Shown: positions 1 through 7,316, counted from the first letter of the stretch. The stretch is 43,310 nt of DNA from Paludibacter sp. (GCA_028691965.1 JAQUYE010000019.1:1-43310), one strand, 5' to 3'. The notes: generated by a model from the sequence alone, not told the origin. A program made the numbers and translations.

Positions 1-1117
1 CGATCTCTTCGAACAATCCGTCGATTCCCTTCGGAGGCACGACACCGGTGGAAAGAACCACCATGTCGTGTTCGGCTTCCATGAGCTTACCGGTGTTAAT
101 GTCTTCGTAACGAAGGATAAGGTCGCCGCCTTCCTTTTCGGTTATGCGGCCAATTTTTCCTTTTACAAAGTTTACTCCCATGCCTTTTGCCTGCTGATAG
201 AACTCTTCGAATCCTTTCCCAAACGAGCGGATATTGATGTAGTAGATGGTCACATCAGCCATTGGCAATGCGCCCATCAGGAGCTGTGCCTGTTTGATGG
301 AATACATGCAGCAGATCTGTGAGCAAATCGGATTGCCGATGGTGGCATCGCGGGAGCCTACACATAATACATAGGCCAGTCGATCAGGCATTTTGCCGTC
401 GCCCGGACGAAGAATGGTATTAAACGGACGGGTAGGAGCCAGCTGGCGTTCCATCTGCATGGCAGTAATAATATTCTTATACTCACCAAAGCCGTAACGA
501 GGCATTTTCTTAGCATCGAACAGGTCGAACCCGGTAGCCAGAATAACAGTCTTTACGTGCAGGTTCATAGTTTCCGGTTCCATGGTGAAGTCGATACAGT
601 TGGTCGGACATACCTTCTCGCACGCACCACAAAGGGTACAGTTGTCGATATCGATGGCTGCAGCTTTCGGACTGGCAATGCTAAAGGGGATGAAAGCGGC
701 TTTGCGACCTACCAGACCGTACTGGTACTGGTCGGTAACGCTTACCGGACAAGCCTGCTCGCAAAGCTGGCAGGAGGTACAGTCGGCTACATGAACATAT
801 CGTGGTTTTTTGATTACTTTCGCTACAAATTCGTTATCGCTCACCTTGCGGATACTTCCGACTTCCGATCCCGTGAAGATGGTAATATTCGGATGACGCG
901 ATATCTCGGAGATCTTCGGAGTGGTAATACAGGCGGAGCAGTCGAGGGTAGGGAATACCTTGCTCAGCATGATCATCTTACCGCCCACGGATAAATCCTT
1001 TTCTACGAGCAATACCTTGTAACCCGTTACGGCCAGGTTGAGAGCAGCCTCACTGCCCGCAATGCCGGCACCGATTACCAGTGCGTCGTAGGTGATGTTT
1101 TTTATCGTGTTTTCCAT
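1..1117 (-). CDS. HdrA-like FAD/iron-sulfur oxidoreductase (partial, C-terminus outside window)
   Basis: This is the N-terminal ~372 residues of a heterodisulfide reductase subunit A-type flavoprotein, read from the reverse complement. It opens with an FAD-binding Rossmann motif (VIGAGIAGSEAAL, about residue 14). The HdrA signature cysteine stretch LDCSACITTPK follows, then two ferredoxin-type clusters (CTSCQLCEQACP and CTLCGACEKVCP) and the later HdrA block CVGSRD...CSQICCMYSIKQA. HdrA proteins carry FAD plus several 4Fe-4S clusters and act as the electron-bifurcating or electron-distributing hub of Hdr complexes in the cytoplasm. The ATG at 1115-1117 shares one base with the TAA of the mvhD-like gene upstream, so the two are translationally coupled. 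It is the last visible gene of the dsrE2-tusA-mvhD-hdrA operon; HdrB or HdrC partners could lie beyond position 1. The family is secure; the physiological electron donor and acceptor are not known. QmoA-type proteins are close relatives and an alternative label. Confidence 0.9.
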   Translation of the reverse strand, partial: MENTIKNITYDALVIGAGIAGSEAALNLAVTGYKVLLVEKDLSVGGKMIMLSKVFPTLDCSACITTPKISEISRHPNITIFTGSEVGSIRKVSDNEFVAKVIKKPRYVHVADCTSCQLCEQACPVSVTDQYQYGLVGRKAAFIPFSIASPKAAAIDIDNCTLCGACEKVCPTNCIDFTMEPETMNLHVKTVILATGFDLFDAKKMPRYGFGEYKNIITAMQMERQLAPTRPFNTILRPGDGKMPDRLAYVLCVGSRDATIGNPICSQICCMYSIKQAQLLMGALPMADVTIYYINIRSFGKGFEEFYQQAKGMGVNFVKGKIGRITEKEGGDLILRYEDINTGKLMEAEHDMVVLSTGVVPPKGIDGLFEEI

Positions 1118-1524
1118 TAACTATGCCGTGTTTTAAGTAAATACTCATTAAAGCTTTTTACCTGTTTTACAAACGATGCACTACACACCGAACAGATGGC
1201 CGCCATACGAAGACGTGCGGGATCCAGTTCGCTTTCTTTCATCAGGTTGTGTGTTTTCGAGACCAGATTACCGGTTTTTTCGGTACACGACTCTCCATAT
1301 ACACAGTCGCTACCATCAGCAGCAATAAAAACGCCATCGAAGCCTTTTTCATAGGCATACAGAATCCAGCTGGGTTTGATGGCACTGGAACAGGGAACAG
1401 AGATGGTATAGACGGTAGGAGGATAATGTAATTTCAGAAGTCCTGCCATATCAATGGCAGGATCTGAAATCTTCTCAGTGGAAAATACAAGTATCTTCGC
1501 ACTCTTGGCGTTTATTTCTCCCAT
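1117..1524 (-). CDS. MvhD/FlpD-like hydrogenase iron-sulfur (delta) subunit
   Basis: This 135-residue protein fits the FlpD/MvhD family (methyl-viologen-reducing hydrogenase delta subunit), a small iron-sulfur protein that passes electrons to or from HdrA. Its cysteines sit where the family has them: C45 (VPCSSAIKPSWILYAYEKG), C74 and C80 (SDCVYGESC), and C111/C114 (CSVC). The phrase 'AYEKGFDGVFIAADGSDC' matches the family core of a helix followed by a strand and a cysteine loop. The length is typical for stand-alone members. It lies 11 bp after tusA and overlaps the start of hdrA by one base, so it should be co-translated with HdrA. No hydrogenase large or small subunit is visible, which suggests that it connects HdrA to something other than a hydrogenase. 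Confidence 0.85.
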   Translation of the reverse strand: MGEINAKSAKILVFSTEKISDPAIDMAGLLKLHYPPTVYTISVPCSSAIKPSWILYAYEKGFDGVFIAADGSDCVYGESCTEKTGNLVSKTHNLMKESELDPARLRMAAICSVCSASFVKQVKSFNEYLLKTRHS

Positions 1525-1535
1525 AGCTGGAATAC

Positions 1536-1787
1536 TTATTTCTTACGTAAGTAAATTTTGAAATAACCGTTTTCTTCTACGGTTCCCAGGAATTCGTGTC
1601 CTTGTTTGGTACACCATTTCGGGATGTCAACCTTGGTTCCTTCGTCGGCCGAAAGTACTTCCATTACATCACCTGCTGCTACGCCGCCGATTGCTTTCTT
1701 TGCTTCCAATAGTGGCCCCGGACAAGCTGTTCCACGTGCGTCTACTGATTTTGCTACTGCTACTGCTTTTAATTCTTCCTGTGTCAT
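1536..1787 (-). CDS. tusA: TusA-family sulfur-carrier protein
   Basis: An 83-residue protein of the TusA/SirA/YedF family. These proteins carry sulfur as a persulfide on one conserved cysteine and hand it to partners in tRNA thiolation, molybdenum cofactor synthesis or dissimilatory sulfur metabolism. The hallmark CPGP motif is present at residues 22-25 (ARGTACPGPLLEAKKAI), with C22 as the predicted persulfide carrier. A second cysteine, C59, follows in PKWCTKQGHE. The C-terminal half has the expected pattern for a two-layer alpha/beta fold and ends in KIYLRKK. It sits between the dsrE2-like and mvhD-like genes, the arrangement seen when TusA serves a sulfur-transfer chain rather than tRNA modification. 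The name is by family; its specific partner is inferred from position. Confidence 0.9.
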   Translation of the reverse strand: MTQEELKAVAVAKSVDARGTACPGPLLEAKKAIGGVAAGDVMEVLSADEGTKVDIPKWCTKQGHEFLGTVEENGYFKIYLRKK

Positions 1788-1812
1788 GATTGTAATTATT
1801 AATTGTTAGTTG

Positions 1813-2379
1813 TTAGATGAATAGTTGGATGCTGCTTTCGCCGGCTTCGGCAACAAAGGTTGCGGCACCTGCCATACGCAGATCGGGATAGTCGATAAAT
1901 TCTTCCTTTTTGAAGCCCATTAGTCCTGCCGACATTTCGCAAACGGTAATCTCAATACCCAGTTCGCCCGCTTCTTTGAACATCTGGTCGATCGACATTA
2001 CGTTTTGTTTCTTCATCAGGTACTTAATCATTACCGGACCCATACCGGCCATGTTCATATTCGAGAGTTTTAGTTTGTTGTACCCGCGCGGGAGCATGAA
2101 GCCAAACATCTTCGATATAAAGTCTTTTCCTTCGGCTTTCTTTCGTGCATCACGAAGTGCTGAAAGCGACCAGAACGAAAAGAATAGTTTCACTTGCGTG
2201 TCCATGGCAGCGGCAGCAATGCTGATAACCATGGCAGCCATAATTTTGTCGAGATCGCCCGAAACGACCGCTATCGACAGTTGATCTTTACGATTGTTCT
2301 CCAGTTGGTCGACCCGTTTCTGCAACGCTTCTATCTGTTCGATAAGTTGTGCAGCTGTAGGTTCTGATGATGTGCTCAT
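1813..2379 (-). CDS. DsrE2-like (DsrE/DsrF/DrsH family) sulfur-transfer protein
   Basis: A 188-residue protein with a DsrE2-type domain, a family often annotated as 'peroxiredoxin family protein' and linked with TusA and rhodanese in sulfur trafficking. Residues 10-30 form a short amphipathic, probably coiled-coil helix (LIEQIEALQKRVDQLENN). The domain starts at LSIAVVSGDLDKIMAAMVIS and contains a hydrophobic helix, then a FFSFWSLSALR segment and a large MFGFML...NMAGMG loop. The conserved cysteine is C147 in ITVCEMSAGLMG, the expected persulfide site. It is the first gene of the minus-strand operon and has a TATCTTTG -7 box at 2411-2418. Twenty-five bases separate it from tusA, and that gap contains the TTAATTG/TTAGTTG heptamers also seen near 37800. 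Confidence 0.85.
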   Translation of the reverse strand: MSTSSEPTAAQLIEQIEALQKRVDQLENNRKDQLSIAVVSGDLDKIMAAMVISIAAAAMDTQVKLFFSFWSLSALRDARKKAEGKDFISKMFGFMLPRGYNKLKLSNMNMAGMGPVMIKYLMKKQNVMSIDQMFKEAGELGIEITVCEMSAGLMGFKKEEFIDYPDLRMAGAATFVAEAGESSIQLFI

Positions 2380-2410
2380 AAATAGGATAAGTTTTAGTTG
2401 TTGACTGAAG

Positions 2411-2418
2411 CAAAGATA
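2411..2418 (-). promoter_or_regulatory. -7 promoter box for the dsrE2-tusA-mvhD-hdrA operon
   Basis: The reverse strand reads TATCTTTG, a perfect match to the Bacteroidetes -7 consensus TAnnTTTG, about 32 bp before the dsrE2-like start codon. I see no clear -33 TTTG at the right distance. Confidence 0.65.
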
Positions 2419-2470
2419 GGGATTCGTTCAATACGATGCTGATAATCAGGCGTGCAGATGCGTATCTTAT

Positions 2471-2490
2471 TTTGTGATAAATGTCACAAA
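2471..2490. promoter_or_regulatory. Rex- or CRP/FNR-like operator, perfect inverted repeat
   Basis: TTTGTGA (2471-2477) and TCACAAA (2484-2490) form a perfect 7-bp inverted repeat with a 6-bp spacer. The core TGTGA-N6-TCACA is the CRP/FNR-family consensus. The same bases match the outer half-sites of the Rex operator, TTGTGA...TCACAA in an 18-bp frame. Its centre lies about 75 bp upstream of the predicted dsrE2 start point and about 97 bp upstream of the DUF1599 start point. That spacing favours an activator of the sulfur operon, but it does not exclude Rex. Confidence 0.6.
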
Positions 2491-2563
2491 AACATAGGTG
2501 TTCAGATCAGTTACTTTCCTGTTCTTTATTGGTTTTTTAACAGGAAATCTGTGAAAAAATATA

Positions 2564-2571
2564 TATCTTTG
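2564..2571 (+). promoter_or_regulatory. -7 promoter box for DUF1599 operon
   Basis: TATCTTTG matches the Bacteroidetes -7 consensus and lies 29 bp before the ATG at 2601. A T-rich stretch lies near the -33 position, but there is no exact TTTG. Confidence 0.65.
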
Positions 2572-2600
2572 CAAGTCATTTAGTATCAAATTCAGTTTCC

Positions 2601-3143
2601 ATGTCGAAAACAAGTACACAATACGATCAGGCAGCTGCACAGTGTCGTGATCTGTTCACGAAAAAGTTAAAGGATTACGGTTCGTCCTGGCGCATTATGC
2701 GTTCACGGTCGGTTACCGATCAGATATTTATCAAGGCAAACCGCATCCGCAGTATAGAGATTAAGGGGGTTACCAAAGTGGATGAAGGAATTCGATCGGA
2801 ATTAATTGGCATTGTAAACTACGGCATCATTGGTCTTATTCAGTTGGAAAAGGGGATCTCGGATGAAGACGACATGACCAACGACGAAGTGATTGCCCTT
2901 TATAACAGCTTGCTTCAGCAGGCGAAGGACTTAATGATGAATAAAAATCATGATTACGATGAAGCCTGGCGTTCGATGCGTACCGAGTCGTACACGGATT
3001 TGATTTTGATGAAGATTAAACGGACCAAACAGATTGAGGATAATCAGGGAGTGACGCTTGCCTCGGAAGGAATAGATGCGAATTATTTTGATATGATTAA
3101 CTATGCCATCTTTGGTCTGATAAAAATGGAGGAGAATAGTTGA
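2601..3143 (+). CDS. DUF1599 (nucleotide-modification-associated) protein, internally duplicated
   Basis: A 180-residue soluble protein made of two copies of one ~70-residue helical domain (about 16-83 and 108-177). The copies share the pattern C/A-x-DL...K-x-DY...W-x-MR-x-x-S-x-TD...K-x-x-R...Q/EG, then a closing helix NYGIIGLIQLE or NYAIFGLIKME. This fits DUF1599, which has been proposed as a nucleotide-modification-associated domain; no reaction is established that I know of. There is no signal peptide. It is the first gene of a plus-strand run, and its stop overlaps the TTG start of the next gene. The family call rests on the repeat pattern and on the usual Bacteroidetes neighbours (membrane DoxX/MauE-like protein, then tpiA). 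Confidence 0.75.
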   Translation: MSKTSTQYDQAAAQCRDLFTKKLKDYGSSWRIMRSRSVTDQIFIKANRIRSIEIKGVTKVDEGIRSELIGIVNYGIIGLIQLEKGISDEDDMTNDEVIALYNSLLQQAKDLMMNKNHDYDEAWRSMRTESYTDLILMKIKRTKQIEDNQGVTLASEGIDANYFDMINYAIFGLIKMEENS

Positions 3144-4300
3144 ATTTAGGAAGAAAAAGAAGACATCCACGTACCACAGGGCCTGCCTTCTCAAGTACCA
3201 GGCAGGGCAGATTTACATTACATTTGTTGCGGATACTGACAAGTGCCGTATTTATTTTCTCAGGAATCGTAAAAGCGGTCGACCCCCTGGGTACCGTATA
3301 TAAGATAGAAGATTACCTGCAGGCTTTCGGAGTCGACTGGATTCAGGTATCGGTGGTGGCTTACCCTGCTGCTTTTTTATTGATAGCTCTGGAGTTGATG
3401 ATTGGTATTCAACTGCTGTTTATGGTCCGGTTCAGGCTATCGACTTTGCTTGCCTTCCTGTTTATTGTAGTGATGACTCCACTCACGCTTTACATAGCGC
3501 TTTACAACCCGGTGACCGATTGCGGGTGCTTTGGTGATGCAATTACCATTTCGAATTGGCAGACTTTTGCAAAGAATATGGTACTGCTGTCCATTACGCT
3601 GGTGTTACTGCTATCACGGGCTAAGTTCAAGACTTTCTTTGTAGCCCGGGTAGAAAATGTGATTGCACTTGTTTTTCTGGTAATGGCCGGTGCCTTTATG
3701 GCCTACAACCTGATGCACCTGCCCATGCTCGATTTCCGTCCGTATAAAAAAGGAGTGGATATTAAAGCTGCCATGAAAATTCCCGAAGGGGCACCCATCG
3801 ATGAGTACACCTACAGCTTTACCTACCGGAAAGATGGCAGGCAGAAGCGTTTCGGATTAAATGACCTGCCCGATTCGACCTGGACATTCGTGGAGCAACA
3901 TTCGGAATTGATCCGCAAGGGCTATGAGCCCGAAATAAAGAGTTTCACGATTCTCGATGCTAACTTCCAGGATATCGGTGGCGATATTCTTGATTTTAAC
4001 GGAACAAGCTATCTGGTGCTGATGTATGACCTTACCCGGACTTCCGCCAGGGGGATAGCACGCATCAACGACTTGTACGCTAGCCGTGCCGACAGTCGCG
4101 GGCGGTTCTTCGGGATTACTGCTTCTTCGTCGGAAGTGGTGGCGGAATTCAAAAAACAACATAAGCTTACCTTCCCTATCTATTCGGCCGATCCTGTTTT
4201 CCTTAAAACAATCATCCGTGCTAACCCGGGTGTAGTGGTTATCACCAACGGGACGATAGTCGATAAACGTAACTGGAGAGATATAGACAACTTAAAATAA
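3140..4300 (+). CDS. BT_3928-like DoxX/MauE membrane protein with thioredoxin-like C-terminal domain
   Basis: A 386-residue inner-membrane protein. Hydrophobic helices lie at about 30-46, 70-96, 100-122, 147-160 and 170-190, followed by a soluble, probably periplasmic domain to the C-terminus. The sequence VFIFSGIVKAVDPLG in the first helix and a DCGCFGD motif (C128, C130) between helices are typical of DoxX/MauE-like proteins of the Bacteroidetes BT_3928 group. These are suspected to handle thiol redox chemistry in the envelope. The tail (GTSYLVLMYDLTRTS...) resembles a thioredoxin fold without an obvious CxxC. The start is TTG at 3140, overlapping the TGA of DUF1599, with AGGAGG seven bases upstream; no ATG lies near the N-terminus. 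A TTG near 3222 is the alternative. tpiA follows 21 bp later. Confidence 0.8.
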   Translation: MNLGRKRRHPRTTGPAFSSTRQGRFTLHLLRILTSAVFIFSGIVKAVDPLGTVYKIEDYLQAFGVDWIQVSVVAYPAAFLLIALELMIGIQLLFMVRFRLSTLLAFLFIVVMTPLTLYIALYNPVTDCGCFGDAITISNWQTFAKNMVLLSITLVLLLSRAKFKTFFVARVENVIALVFLVMAGAFMAYNLMHLPMLDFRPYKKGVDIKAAMKIPEGAPIDEYTYSFTYRKDGRQKRFGLNDLPDSTWTFVEQHSELIRKGYEPEIKSFTILDANFQDIGGDILDFNGTSYLVLMYDLTRTSARGIARINDLYASRADSRGRFFGITASSSEVVAEFKKQHKLTFPIYSADPVFLKTIIRANPGVVVITNGTIVDKRNWRDIDNLK

Positions 4301-4321
4301 ATAACAAAACAATCAAGTAAA

Positions 4322-5077
4322 ATGAGAAAGAACATTGTTGCAGGAAACTGGAAAATGAACAAGACCCTTCAGGAAGGGATGGCCCTTGCTGCCGAATTGA
4401 ACGAGGTACTGAAAGGTGCTGCTGTGAATTGTGATGTGGTAATCGGTACTCCGTTTATCCACCTGGCAAGTGTGGCTGCTGCCGTTGATGCTACCAAAAT
4501 TGGTGTGGCTGCTCAAAACTGTGCCGATAAGGAATCGGGTGCCTATACCGGCGAAATCTCAGCTGCCATGGTTAAATCGACCGGCGCTGCTTACGTGATC
4601 CTTGGTCACTCGGAGCGTCGCGCTTATTACGGCGAGACAGCTGCTATCCTTAAAACAAAAGTAGAACTGGCGTTGAAGAACGAACTCACTCCTATCTTCT
4701 GTATCGGTGAAGTATTGGCCGAACGCGAAGCTGAAAAGCATTTTGAGGTAGTGAAAGAACAAATCGAAGCTTCTTTATTCGACCTGTCGGCTGAAGATTT
4801 CGGTAAGATTGTACTTGCTTACGAACCGGTTTGGGCAATTGGTACAGGTAAGACTGCCAGCTCTGCTCAGGCTCAGGAAATGCATGCCTTTATCCGTCAG
4901 ACACTGGTGGCTAAATTTGGTAAGGAAGTAGCCGATAACACTTCTATCCTTTACGGTGGTAGCTGTAATCCTGCTAATGCTAAGGAATTGTTTGCCAATC
5001 CGGATGTAGATGGTGGTTTGATAGGTGGTGCTTCGTTGAAGGTGGCCGACTTTAAAGCTATTATCGACGCATTTTAA
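4322..5077 (+). CDS. tpiA: Triose-phosphate isomerase
   Basis: A full-length 251-residue TIM barrel that interconverts dihydroxyacetone phosphate and glyceraldehyde 3-phosphate in glycolysis and gluconeogenesis. The active-site residues are all visible: N9 and K11 in GNWKMNK, H96 in LGHSERR, and the catalytic base E168 in [12 protein letters not shown]. The phosphate-binding loops ILYGGSC and GLIGGAS are present near the C-terminus. The length is normal for bacteria. The gene lies 21 bp after the BT_3928-like gene and 7 bp before radA, so it is probably co-transcribed with both. Confidence 0.98.
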   Translation: MRKNIVAGNWKMNKTLQEGMALAAELNEVLKGAAVNCDVVIGTPFIHLASVAAAVDATKIGVAAQNCADKESGAYTGEISAAMVKSTGAAYVILGHSERRAYYGETAAILKTKVELALKNELTPIFCIGEVLAEREAEKHFEVVKEQIEASLFDLSAEDFGKIVLAYEPVWAIGTGKTASSAQAQEMHAFIRQTLVAKFGKEVADNTSILYGGSCNPANAKELFANPDVDGGLIGGASLKVADFKAIIDAF

Positions 5078-5084
5078 GTAAGTC

Positions 5085-6467
5085 ATGGCAAAAACTAAAT
5101 CGGTGTATGTGTGCCGTAACTGCGGCAACGACTCTCCTAAATGGATCGGTAAATGTCCGGCCTGCGGAGAATGGAACACGTACGTGGAAGAAATTCTCAC
5201 GAAGGAAACAAAACAGCAGGTACAGTTATCCGGTTTAGAAATTCCAAAATCCAAACCCATTCTGATTTCAGAAATTGAAACAGAAGAAGAAGTCCGCATC
5301 GATACCCGGTCGCCCGAGCTGAACCGGGTACTCGGTGGCGGTCTTGTTCCGGGATCGCTGGTGCTGATAGGTGGCGAACCGGGCATCGGTAAATCGACCC
5401 TGGTGTTGCAGGTGGTACTTAATCTCACCGGTAAACGTATATTATATGTGTCGGGCGAGGAGAGTGTAAAGCAAATAAAGCTAAGGGCCGAGCGGCTCAA
5501 GGGCTTTAATCCCGATTGCTTTGTGGTGAGTGAGACGGCCCTGGAGCAGATCTTTACGCATATCCGCAGCACGGAACCCGATCTGGTAATTGTAGATTCC
5601 ATCCAGACGGTATCCACCGAAACCATCGATTCGTCGCCCGGAAGTGTATCGCAGGTACGCGAATGTGCAGCTGCCCTGCTAAAATACTGCAAGACATCGG
5701 CTGTGCCGGTACTGTTGATCGGTCACATCACCAAAGAAGGCAGCATTGCCGGTCCGAAGGTGCTGGAACACATTGTGGATACCGTACTTCAGTTTGAAGG
5801 TGATCAGCATTATATGTACCGCATCCTTCGTTCGATAAAGAATCGTTTCGGTTCTACTGCCGAACTGGGCATCTTTGAAATGCAGCAGAGCGGACTGCGC
5901 GAAGTGAGCAATCCCTCCGAATTACTACTCTCACAAAACCACGAAGGACTGAGTGGGGTAGCCATTGCTTCGGCTATAGAAGGTATTCGTCCGTTTCTGA
6001 TTGAAGTGCAGTCGCTGGTAAGTTCGGCAGCCTATGGTATGCCGCAACGTTCAGTCACCGGCTTTGATTTGCGACGACTAAACATGCTGCTGGCTGTGCT
6101 CGAAAAGCGTGCCGGCTTTAAACTGGCTCAAAAAGACGTGTTCCTTAATATTGCCGGTGGCATCAAGGTGGTCGATCCGGCCATCGACCTGGCAGTGATG
6201 GCAGCGGTGTTGTCGTCGAACCTCGACATCCCGCTCGAAAAACATACCTGCATGGCAGGTGAAGTCGGACTCTCGGGCGAAATACGTCCCATTAACCGTA
6301 TCGAACAACGCATACGGGAAGCCGAGAAGCTGGGTTTCACCAAAATGGTTATCCCCTGGTTTGAGATGAAGGGGATCAACCTTTCCAATACGAAGATTGA
6401 ACTGATACGGGTGCGGAAAGTTGAGGAGGCATTTCGGGAGCTATTTAAGAAATCAATCAACAAGTAA
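5085..6467 (+). CDS. radA: DNA repair protein RadA (Sms)
   Basis: A 460-residue RadA/Sms ATPase, a RecA-related helicase that helps branch migration and processing of recombination intermediates. The domains are in the usual order. A four-cysteine zinc finger (C10, C13, C24, C27) comes first, then Walker A GGEPGIGKST at residues 96-105, Walker B LVIVDSIQT, and the RadA-specific KNRFG motif at 252-256. A Lon-protease-like C-terminal domain begins at about 290 (SLVSSAAYG...VFLNIAGGIKV). It is full length with nothing missing. It follows tpiA by seven bases and is the last intact gene of this run. Confidence 0.97.
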   Translation: MAKTKSVYVCRNCGNDSPKWIGKCPACGEWNTYVEEILTKETKQQVQLSGLEIPKSKPILISEIETEEEVRIDTRSPELNRVLGGGLVPGSLVLIGGEPGIGKSTLVLQVVLNLTGKRILYVSGEESVKQIKLRAERLKGFNPDCFVVSETALEQIFTHIRSTEPDLVIVDSIQTVSTETIDSSPGSVSQVRECAAALLKYCKTSAVPVLLIGHITKEGSIAGPKVLEHIVDTVLQFEGDQHYMYRILRSIKNRFGSTAELGIFEMQQSGLREVSNPSELLLSQNHEGLSGVAIASAIEGIRPFLIEVQSLVSSAAYGMPQRSVTGFDLRRLNMLLAVLEKRAGFKLAQKDVFLNIAGGIKVVDPAIDLAVMAAVLSSNLDIPLEKHTCMAGEVGLSGEIRPINRIEQRIREAEKLGFTKMVIPWFEMKGINLSNTKIELIRVRKVEEAFRELFKKSINK

Positions 6468-6494
6468 GAACTTGCATTTAATTTATTAATCAGC

Positions 6495-6999
6495 ATGAAT
6501 ATCCGAAAGCGACGGTTGAATACTGTTGGTGTTAAGTTGAGCAGCTTTATTATCAGTGTATGCCTGATTAGCCTGGCTGTTGGTTGTGAGAAAATTATAC
6601 TTCCCGGAGTTCAAACACTTGATGTGCAGGATGTGAAGTATACATCTATACAGGTACAGGGAAGTGTGATTTCGGACGGAGGAGGGGCGCTATTTGCCAA
6701 AGGATTCTGTTGGAGCAGGTGGAAAATTAAAAGCAACCGGGACAGTTCACTGGAATATTCCGAATGCTGATGCAACCAATGAATCTGGATTCAATGGATT
6801 GCCGGGAGGTTACCGAAGTTACGTAAACGGGGTCTGTTTTAGTATACGTGATAATGCAAGCTGGTGGACTTCAACTCCTGTAAGTGAAGCCAAAGCTCTT
6901 TCGTACCATATAACATTATATAAAACAAGTGATGTTCAGATCATAGACAATAATAAGAACTATGGTTTGTCGGTTCGATGTATATTGAATGAAGAATAG
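6495..6999 (+). pseudogene. Decayed lipoprotein gene with FISUMP (TIGR02145-like) C-terminus, internal deletion and frameshift
   Basis: Two overlapping frames together make one broken gene. The first (from 6495) has a lipoprotein signal peptide ending LAVGC. A fibronectin-like repeat fragment follows, reading TLDVQDVKYTSIQVQGSVIS-DGG, then AKGFCWS. Around 6714-6717 the homology jumps to another frame that reads AGGKLKATGTVHWNIP, NATNESGFNGLPGGYR and finally NNKNYGLSVRC. This is the C-terminal half of the 'Fibrobacter succinogenes major paralogous domain' found in many Bacteroidetes surface lipoproteins. The middle of the gene appears to have been deleted, leaving the two parts out of frame. 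An intact relative would have several fibronectin-like repeats and the first half of the FISUMP domain. Expression of a functional product is unlikely. Confidence 0.75.
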
Positions 7000-7045
7000 G
7001 TCAGCAATACAATTAACATATTCTCCAAAAAAACACAGCATTTAT

Positions 7046-7075
7046 TTTGCGATTTCAAAAATTGTCGTATCTTTG
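7046..7075 (+). promoter_or_regulatory. Promoter of the tRNA-Val pair (-33 TTTG, N18, -7 TATCTTTG)
   Basis: TTTG at 7046-7049 and TATCTTTG at 7068-7075 are separated by 18 bp. This is the best match to the Bacteroidetes housekeeping promoter in the window, and it lies 39 bp before the first tRNA. Confidence 0.85.
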
Positions 7076-7114
7076 CACCGCTTTAGTCGAAAAGCATAGA
7101 ACAAAAGAAAGAAC

Positions 7115-7189
7115 GGGCGTTTAGCTCAGCTGGTTCAGAGCATCTGCCTTACAAGCAGAGGGTCGGCGGTTCGAATCCGTCAACGCCCA
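7115..7189 (+). tRNA. tRNA-Val (UAC), copy 1
   Basis: The acceptor arms GGGCGTT (7115-7121) and AACGCCC (7182-7188) pair perfectly, with discriminator A at 7189. The anticodon stem TCTGC/GCAGA encloses loop CTTACAA, with anticodon TAC at 7150-7152, and the T-arm contains GGTTCGAATCC. The 3' CCA is not encoded as such (the gene is followed by CCCA). Confidence 0.97.
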
Positions 7190-7226
7190 CCCATTCATTC
7201 TTTCTCACATCTAAAAAACACACTTC

Positions 7227-7301
7227 GGGCGTTTAGCTCAGCTGGTTCAGAGCATCTGCCTTACAAGCAGAGGGTCGGCGGTTCGAATCCGTCAACGCCC
7301 A
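7227..7301 (+). tRNA. tRNA-Val (UAC), copy 2
   Basis: An identical copy of the first tRNA, 112 bp downstream, with anticodon TAC at 7262-7264. A 37-bp spacer separates the two. The pair shares one upstream promoter and one terminator, so they are probably processed from a single transcript. Confidence 0.97.
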
Positions 7302-7316
7302 CACTAAACAAATTCA

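Noticed and set aside
557-994. 145-residue plus-strand open frame
   Set aside because: It lies antisense to the HdrA-like gene, whose FAD and cysteine-cluster motifs are clear in the other strand.
4775-5692. 305-residue minus-strand open frame
   Set aside because: It is antisense across tpiA and radA, both unmistakable, and its sequence is rich in Ser/Arg/Thr without domain features.
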